Positions 6,601 through 10,209 of a stretch of DNA of 10,209 bases are shown here, one piece after another. The notes under the pieces are model-generated. The model saw nothing but the letters and a program-made list of their open reading frames with translations. It made no database searches and had not been told where the DNA came from. The translations under genes and the position numbers were made by a program. Positions within the stretch are counted from its first letter, which is position 1, and each line of letters starts with the position of its first letter. Origin of the DNA: Gemmataceae bacterium (GTDB taxonomy: Bacteria; Planctomycetota; Planctomycetia; Gemmatales; Gemmataceae); assembly GCA_009691815.1 (NCBI GenBank), contig SIAL01000098.1, positions 1 through 10,209 on the forward strand. The letters run 5' to 3'.

Positions 6601-9600
6601 GGCGGTTAACGATTTGGTCTATGCGGGCACGGGCAAATACCTATTCAGCGCGGATTCTAGCGGGTTCGTTCGGATCTGGAATCGTGACCCCCTTAACCCC
6701 GCCAACAAAACCGCCAACGGATCTCGTCAGGCCAAGTATGTTCGCGTTCTGGGCAGTTCAACCGAGTATGGCATAACCAAACTTCAGATGAGCCCCAACA
6801 GCCAATTGGTGGCCGTGGCCAACGCGGGCGGCCAAGTGGAGATTTACGATCTAATTTCGTTCCGCTTGATTTCCCGAAACGCCATGGGCGGTGGGGCCGT
6901 ACAAGGGATTTCGTTCACCTCCAACTCCCAAAACTATATCGTCGCCTCGACCGATGTGGCGAATGTGTCGGACGGACTGATTCGTTATTTTAGCGCAAAT
7001 AGCGGAACCCAATTGTCGCAAATCCGCCAGTCAATCGACGGCTTGACCTCGTTTACGGTCGATCCCAGCCAGGCCAACGCCACCAATTTGGGTATTATCG
7101 TTGGCTATGCCACTGGTCGGTTGGAACAGATGCGGACCCCTGCTGTCCCGGTTTCCAAATCTTTACTCGGGCAAGGCCTTCTCCCCGGGGTCAAGTCGAT
7201 TGGCAACCAACCCGGTATGGGCAGCACGATCAATGTGATCCCCAAAAACATCCAAGTGGAGTTTACCGGCCTACTCGACACCGTTGGCGTGGCCGTGGGA
7301 AAACCTGTGCAATTCCGTGGCCGCGGGCCCGACGGAATCTTTGGCACACCGGATGACCGCCTTGTCTCTCTTGTTTCCACCACCGGCTATGCCATTGGTT
7401 CCAACAATCTCAATTTCCAGGTGGAAGGGGTGATGATGCCCGACACCTACCTTCTCCAAGTCAGTTCCAATATTGCCCGTAGTCCGTTCGGCGTGCCACT
7501 CGATGGCAATGGGGATGGGTTGCCGGGTGGAGATTACCTGGGTAGCGTCTTTACCTTTACCGGGGAAAAGGGTGCGGCCTATGGCATGGTTATCGACCAA
7601 AACAGTGTGGGCATTGCCGACCGCCGGGTCTATGACGACCTGAATGCCAACAACAGATTTGATGCCGTTTATATTCCCACGGGGGAAGGGGCGACCAAAA
7701 CGGCTTTGGCGACGCAGGTCCCCCGAGCCATCGACGACTCCAAACCCACCGTGGCCATCATTGATGTGGGAAGTGCCAATGGTCGCAAGGGAACCATCAC
7801 CAACCTCAGCCTAAAGATGACTCTAAGGCATTCTGATTTAAACAACCTTACCGGTTACCTCCAGGGGCCCGATGGCAGCAGGATTGAACTGTTTTCCAAC
7901 CTCCCCGTCTTCACCAATGTTCGCGGATTACAGGACATTCAGTTTGTCAACAATCCTATCCTCCCCACTCTGGACAGGCTGATTGCCACATCTACCAAAC
8001 CGATCACTACCGGCGTGGTTCGGCCCACGGGCGACCTTGGCCAGTTCAACGGCTTGTCCACTTTTGGCCAATGGAAGTTTATCATTGAAGACAATGTCAA
8101 AATGGACAGCGGTTATGTTCAGTTATGGTCTCTTACCTTCACTACTTCGGAATCCAGTTCCGTTCGCCAAGTCGCCAACCCCGCTTTGGGATTGGTTCAA
8201 TACCTCACCACCACCGATGCCAACGGCAATTACGAAATCCCCGGGCTCGCCTTGGGTCTGGGTACCGTGACCTCCACCCCGGCACTCCTCAAGCTGGACA
8301 ACAACAGCAAAGATCAGGCCCGATTTGGGGATTTCGTTACCGTCTTGCCGTCCGATGGCAAGAGAAACATTTTGGTCACAACCGGTGATGCCGTGGTGGG
8401 TAACGATTTCATTCAGCGCTTAATATCCCCCACGGCAACGCTTTTCCAGAATGGCATTCCGGTCAACACAGTGTTTATCCGTGATCTGGATGCCAGCTTT
8501 AGCCTAACGGCGGTGCTTCAGGCGGCATCAAGGGTTCGCGGCCCGGCCTTTGGCACGGCGAACGATACCATCTCCCTCTATGCCCAGTCGACCGAATCCA
8601 AAGATGCGCCGATGAATCTTTTGGTGACATTGGATTGCATCAACGGTCAGCTCAAACAAGCCTTTGCCAATCCGTTCGCGGGGATGACCTCGGCGCCCGC
8701 AGATGGCACTTACAAGATCTTTGTTGTCCAAACGGCGCTGGGTTCCCACGATAGTCTCCCCGTCTTTGTGGGTACCACCGCCCTCGACACCACCCCACCC
8801 TTGGCCCCCGCCATCCAATTTGTCAGTCCATTCAATCAGCAGACCAATTCGGTCCCCACCACCAACCCGATCCTAACCGGAACCGGCGAACCGGGAGCCA
8901 CCATCGAAATCACCCAAGTGGGTGGATCCACCGTGTTGGGCCAGGGACCTGTGGATGCTCAAGGTAACTTTAGTGTTACGCTGACCACCCCCTTGCCGCA
9001 GGGATCATCCACCTTGGTGGCGTATGCCATTGACGCGCAATCCAACAAAAGCCCGGCTTCGGTGGCCTTTTCCTTCGTGGTCGTTTCCATTGGGCCTGAT
9101 GCTCCAGTGATCACCCAGGTGGATGGTTCCGCGCCCCAGGGTGGTATTTATTTCACCCTGTTCAACACCTTAAATCTCAGGGTCACTTTGGAATCGTCCG
9201 GTCCCATGGACATCCTCCTAAACGGGATGGTATTCCAAACGACAAGCGTCGTAGGACCCGGAGCGATTAGTCTTGATCTGGTGGGTTTGCCCCGCACAGC
9301 TATTAACGCCCCCTTGGTGTTAACCCTCATCCAGCACGATGATTTTTCCTTGACCAGCCCGCCGAGTTCGCCGGTCTCTGTGGTGATCAACGCCGAGGTT
9401 CCTGTCGCCGCGGAGGTTACCAACATTCTGACGGATACCGGACGCAGCGACACCGATGGGATCACCAAAGATAATCGCCTCACGATTCTGGGCTTGGCCC
9501 AACCCTATGCGGTGGTGGCTCTGGAGATGGATGGGTCCAACCTTGGTTCAGTGATTGCGGACAGTACGGGAAGCTGGACTTTCCCTGTGGTCAATCTCTT

Positions 9601-10209
9601 TATTGAAGGCTCGTATGGCCTCATCCTCAATTCGATTTCCGCCACGGGCATTGCCGGGCCTACCAATGGGACTCCGGAGGCGCCCGCTTTCCAAATCATC
9701 GTCGACCTGACCAACCCACTGGGCCCTGTCGTGGCACCGGTGGTTATCCCCGGAATCAATCCTCTTGGGCTTCTTCCCCAAGGCGTCGACGCCCAACCCA
9801 ACTTTACCCGGGTCAAAACGCCGACCATCACCGGTACCGTCGAAGCCAATGCGATTGTTGAAATCTTAAACGGGGGCGTCGTTATCGGATCTGGTCTGGC
9901 CAATGGGGTGGGTGAATTTGCGGTTACCATTACCACACCTTTGGCAGATGGGGTCCAAGCGGTCCTGCTTCAGGCAACCGATGTGGCGGGTAATAACAGT
10001 ACTCAAACCGCTTACAGTTTTACCGTTCAAACCAGCGGATATGCCCCGGGTTCCATCACCATTTCGGGCATTCGGGTGGACACCGGCTACAGTAACACGG
10101 ACGGCATTACCAACCTTTCCCCCACCGAAGTCTTTGGTGTGGCCCCAACGGGCGCTTTGATCCGCCTGTTTGCCGACACCGGTACCCCCTCGGCAAAGCT
10201 TTTGGGCGA
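3647..10209 (+). CDS. Giant modular subtilisin-like (S8) serine protease with beta-propeller, P domain and Ig-like repeats (3' end outside window)
   Basis: One frame stays open for 2187 codons from ATG 3647 to the window edge. The start is supported by AGGAA at 3634-3638, 8 bp upstream, and an in-frame TGA at 3629-3631. Order of parts by residue: planctomycete extracellular signature (16-34); probable prodomain (about 50-150); S8 catalytic domain (157-518) with Asp198 in VAVTDTG, His265 in DGHGTHVAG, oxyanion Asn386 and Ser461 in GTSMASP; WD40-like blades (527-1165); Ig-like domain (1192-1305); SdrD/CnaB-like start (1321-1340); P domain (1366-1502); SdrD/CnaB-like end (1522-1540); a less clear stretch (1546-1710); Ig-like repeats (1714 onward). 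The triad and oxyanion residue are intact, so it is probably an active endopeptidase, secreted or surface-bound; substrates are unknown. There is no classical signal peptide, only the signature, as in other planctomycete exported proteins. No frameshift or internal stop is present. The protease call is very firm; the accessory boundaries are approximate. Confidence 0.95.
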   Translation, partial: MNWQSFGRATPSSPSRNRALQLMLEALEERQVPALLLAAGSEAFADDPTLLKYPGLTTPYTGDRLLVEVGGTDGLNYFKSLIQTQASADIKKVVDFSTSKVIWETPTSTMLRIDLIGNVDPVGAANAIDLLPKVQFASLNFVYRKEEGYGPANYTPNDPFASLQNQLTSLEAYRAWENARGTGTLGNLTYQSIVAVTDTGTDIDHEDLKNSLWTNSGEIPGNNFDDDNNGYIDDINGVDISKAFFGPGSKPAGNVRPDDPASDGHGTHVAGLIAAEMDNALGVAGVGGGGQIQPDGSTAPGGGARIMTVKWEGSFSTTQLDSTIIIEGLNYAYNNNADIVNTSFIIINGQAPIQGGGRTLSDDFGVINAYKNLHDKGVVSFVASANDDLNVSQALDKIPYVVWVSATNRTDVKASYSNYGTSVDISAPGGDFVDNQGNVDPTGELYSTLPGDTYGYSAGTSMASPVAAGVAALIKAAHPDWTRDQIVSQIYATATNIYNLPGNAAYKDQLGHGRINPFTGSTASTGFAAVAIGTTIRAAADLDGTVKIWSLGGNLEQVISVTPGTALTSIDLDGDTRMVVGSADGTISYFTRLSANANTWFSLVSKVTVEAGSRVVGLKLGANLGPTNNLVGIAFAVSENGTLVRQDFVQNLSTKIQVGPSAGLTLNANQSLIAVVSVAGGFLTVAPTLVGVPTSHVGALGLTTVVEFSPANPDIVVEGDNLGNVSVWDLGATPATSRVLPLDANSPITALSLSGNNVVFGHANGTVYVRNVNSGALVNQLFIPLGEIHDGSGKVLILPDGTNARDSISSVLLISGGSEVLIASLAKQVYKFTVSGTTVQSLPSGVVANAVAAYGAGVFGGTGNTRAVAGSNGVLYLGSATLINLNGITVSANSLTQVKWSANGLFLVVSDSAGLVFIVEPQQGAVTRLFDVSLTSPVTAFAISADSLSVATAAADGTIREWVVSTGQVSFQFPQAVNYPKASPGAVNDLVYAGTGKYLFSADSSGFVRIWNRDPLNPANKTANGSRQAKYVRVLGSSTEYGITKLQMSPNSQLVAVANAGGQVEIYDLISFRLISRNAMGGGAVQGISFTSNSQNYIVASTDVANVSDGLIRYFSANSGTQLSQIRQSIDGLTSFTVDPSQANATNLGIIVGYATGRLEQMRTPAVPVSKSLLGQGLLPGVKSIGNQPGMGSTINVIPKNIQVEFTGLLDTVGVAVGKPVQFRGRGPDGIFGTPDDRLVSLVSTTGYAIGSNNLNFQVEGVMMPDTYLLQVSSNIARSPFGVPLDGNGDGLPGGDYLGSVFTFTGEKGAAYGMVIDQNSVGIADRRVYDDLNANNRFDAVYIPTGEGATKTALATQVPRAIDDSKPTVAIIDVGSANGRKGTITNLSLKMTLRHSDLNNLTGYLQGPDGSRIELFSNLPVFTNVRGLQDIQFVNNPILPTLDRLIATSTKPITTGVVRPTGDLGQFNGLSTFGQWKFIIEDNVKMDSGYVQLWSLTFTTSESSSVRQVANPALGLVQYLTTTDANGNYEIPGLALGLGTVTSTPALLKLDNNSKDQARFGDFVTVLPSDGKRNILVTTGDAVVGNDFIQRLISPTATLFQNGIPVNTVFIRDLDASFSLTAVLQAASRVRGPAFGTANDTISLYAQSTESKDAPMNLLVTLDCINGQLKQAFANPFAGMTSAPADGTYKIFVVQTALGSHDSLPVFVGTTALDTTPPLAPAIQFVSPFNQQTNSVPTTNPILTGTGEPGATIEITQVGGSTVLGQGPVDAQGNFSVTLTTPLPQGSSTLVAYAIDAQSNKSPASVAFSFVVVSIGPDAPVITQVDGSAPQGGIYFTLFNTLNLRVTLESSGPMDILLNGMVFQTTSVVGPGAISLDLVGLPRTAINAPLVLTLIQHDDFSLTSPPSSPVSVVINAEVPVAAEVTNILTDTGRSDTDGITKDNRLTILGLAQPYAVVALEMDGSNLGSVIADSTGSWTFPVVNLFIEGSYGLILNSISATGIAGPTNGTPEAPAFQIIVDLTNPLGPVVAPVVIPGINPLGLLPQGVDAQPNFTRVKTPTITGTVEANAIVEILNGGVVIGSGLANGVGEFAVTITTPLADGVQAVLLQATDVAGNNSTQTAYSFTVQTSGYAPGSITISGIRVDTGYSNTDGITNLSPTEVFGVAPTGALIRLFADTGTPSAKLLG
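3692..3748 (+). other. Planctomycete extracellular N-terminal signature
   Basis: Residues 16-34 read RNRALQLMLEALEERQVPA. This matches the LE.LE.R..(P/S)A pattern found near the N-terminus of many very large exported planctomycete proteins (Pfam family Planc_extracel). It is followed by a short hydrophobic run LLLAA. It is the best single clue to the phylum and suggests export, although how it is recognised is not something the sequence tells. Confidence 0.8.
4115..5200 (+). other. S8 subtilase catalytic domain
   Basis: Residues 157-518 start with the usual PNDP...L...AW..ARG lead-in of secreted subtilases. Asp198 (codon 4238-4240), His265 and Ser461 (codon 5027-5029) are spaced 67 and 196 residues apart. 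The Asp-His gap has an acidic, Asn-rich stretch (FDDDNNGYIDDINGVD) typical of subtilases with Ca-binding loops. ASAND with Asn386 supplies the expected oxyanion residue. The domain ends with GHGRINPF, the normal closing helix of the family. The preceding residues 50-150 contain LLVEVGG...LLPKVQFASLNFVY, which resembles an inhibitory prodomain of the 'propeptide ends with V..VEPN' kind. Confidence 0.93.
5225..7141 (+). other. WD40-like beta-propeller region, about 14 blades
   Basis: Residues 527-1165 repeat the pattern 'small-hydrophobic start, SPxG-like turn, hydrophobic strand, DG.(V/I).(I/V)W.' roughly every 46 residues. Clear examples are DGTVKIWSL, ADGTISYF, LGNVSVWDL, ANGTVYVRNV, ADGTIREWVV, SGFVRIWNRD and GGQVEIYDL. 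By eye I count 14 blades, which fits two consecutive seven-bladed propellers. Such domains usually bind partners or substrates. The count is inference, since four or five blades (numbers 3, 4, 8, 13 and 14) are weak. Confidence 0.7.
7220..7561 (+). other. Ig-like (Big_5-type) domain
   Basis: Residues 1192-1305 run from NVIPKNIQVEFTGLLDTVGV through GPDGIFGTPDDRLV and VMMPDTYLLQVS to PLDGNGDGLPGGDYLGSVF. This resembles the SbsA-like Ig domains in planctomycete surface proteins, which share 'I.V.F...LD...V', 'GPDGIFGT.DD', 'PGTY.L.V' and 'LDGN.....GGD'. It probably acts as a spacer after the propeller. Confidence 0.6.
7742..8152 (+). other. Proprotein-convertase P domain (P/Homo B)
   Basis: Residues 1366-1502 show the P-domain order: TITNLSLKMTLRHSDLNNL, then GYLQGPDGSRIELF, then GQFNGLSTFGQWKFIIEDN and DSGYVQLWSLTF. 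These correspond to the 'H.DL...L.SP.GT...L', 'F.G....G.W.L...D' and 'D.G.L..W.L' blocks known from kexin-like and bacterial S8 proteases, where the P domain stabilises the enzyme or mediates contacts. Here it sits about 850 residues after the catalytic domain, not directly behind it. A 40-residue insertion (about 1420-1460) lies between its second and third blocks. Confidence 0.82.
8786..10209 (+). other. Array of bacterial Ig-like domains, running off the window
   Basis: From residue 1714 onward there are repeated units of about 100 residues. Clear unit starts are DTTPPLAPAIQF...LTGTGEPGATIEI (1714), EVTNILTDTGRSDTDGITKD (1923) and ITISGIRVDTGYSNTDGITN (2137). A unit at about 2029-2130 contains TPTITGTVEANAIVEIL and ATDVAGN. 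A less regular unit lies at 1816-1912. They resemble the 'DTG.S.TDGIT...L...G.A..GA.V' repeats of Ig-like adhesin stalks (Big_13-like). The last unit is cut by the window edge, so the array is longer than seen. Confidence 0.78.

Noticed and set aside
3647..10209. Frameshift or split gene in the long protease frame
   Set aside because: Reading codon by codon finds no stop and motifs continue in the same frame through the last base.

Overview
The window looks like a chromosomal segment of a planctomycete, probably a member of the Gemmatales/Gemmataceae. The evidence is a giant secreted-type protein whose N-terminus carries the planctomycete extracellular signature (LEALEERQVPA), the C-terminal tail of an FG-GAP-like protein of the kind common in this group, and a convergent intergenic region full of short dispersed-type repeats. 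The phylum is well supported; the family is inference.

Layout from left to right: (1) 1-146, + strand, the last residues of an FG-GAP-type secreted protein. (2) 147-755, about 610 bases without a gene. It holds a 17-bp tandem repeat inside a 15-bp inverted repeat, a 162-bp MITE-like segment bounded by perfect 29-bp inverted repeats, and three degenerate copies of a TTGTCCGTC...TCCGGC repeat. (3) 756-2396, - strand, a GT39/ArnT-like membrane glycosyltransferase with a tandem in-frame repeat in its N-terminal extension. (4) 2397-2552, a divergent intergenic region with two 13-bp direct repeats. (5) 2553-3359, + strand, an exported-looking protein of unknown function made of two similar beta-rich halves. 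(6) 3360-3646, a spacer with a composite hairpin. (7) 3647 to the window end, + strand, one uninterrupted reading frame of at least 2187 codons with no stop inside the window. I translated it across every line and found it open throughout.

The giant frame is the centre of the window. It encodes a subtilisin-like (S8) serine protease with an intact Asp/His/Ser triad. After it come about 14 WD40-like beta-propeller blades, an Ig-like domain with a DGNGDG segment, a proprotein-convertase-type P domain set between two pieces that resemble one SdrD/CnaB-like repeat, and a run of bacterial Ig-like domains that continues past the window edge. This is a large modular cell-surface or secreted protease.

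The genes do not form an obvious pathway. The FG-GAP protein, the duplicated beta-sandwich protein and the protease all look extracytoplasmic, and the glycosyltransferase works at the membrane, so the common theme is the cell envelope and surface. No RNA gene, CRISPR array, transposase or phage gene was recognised.
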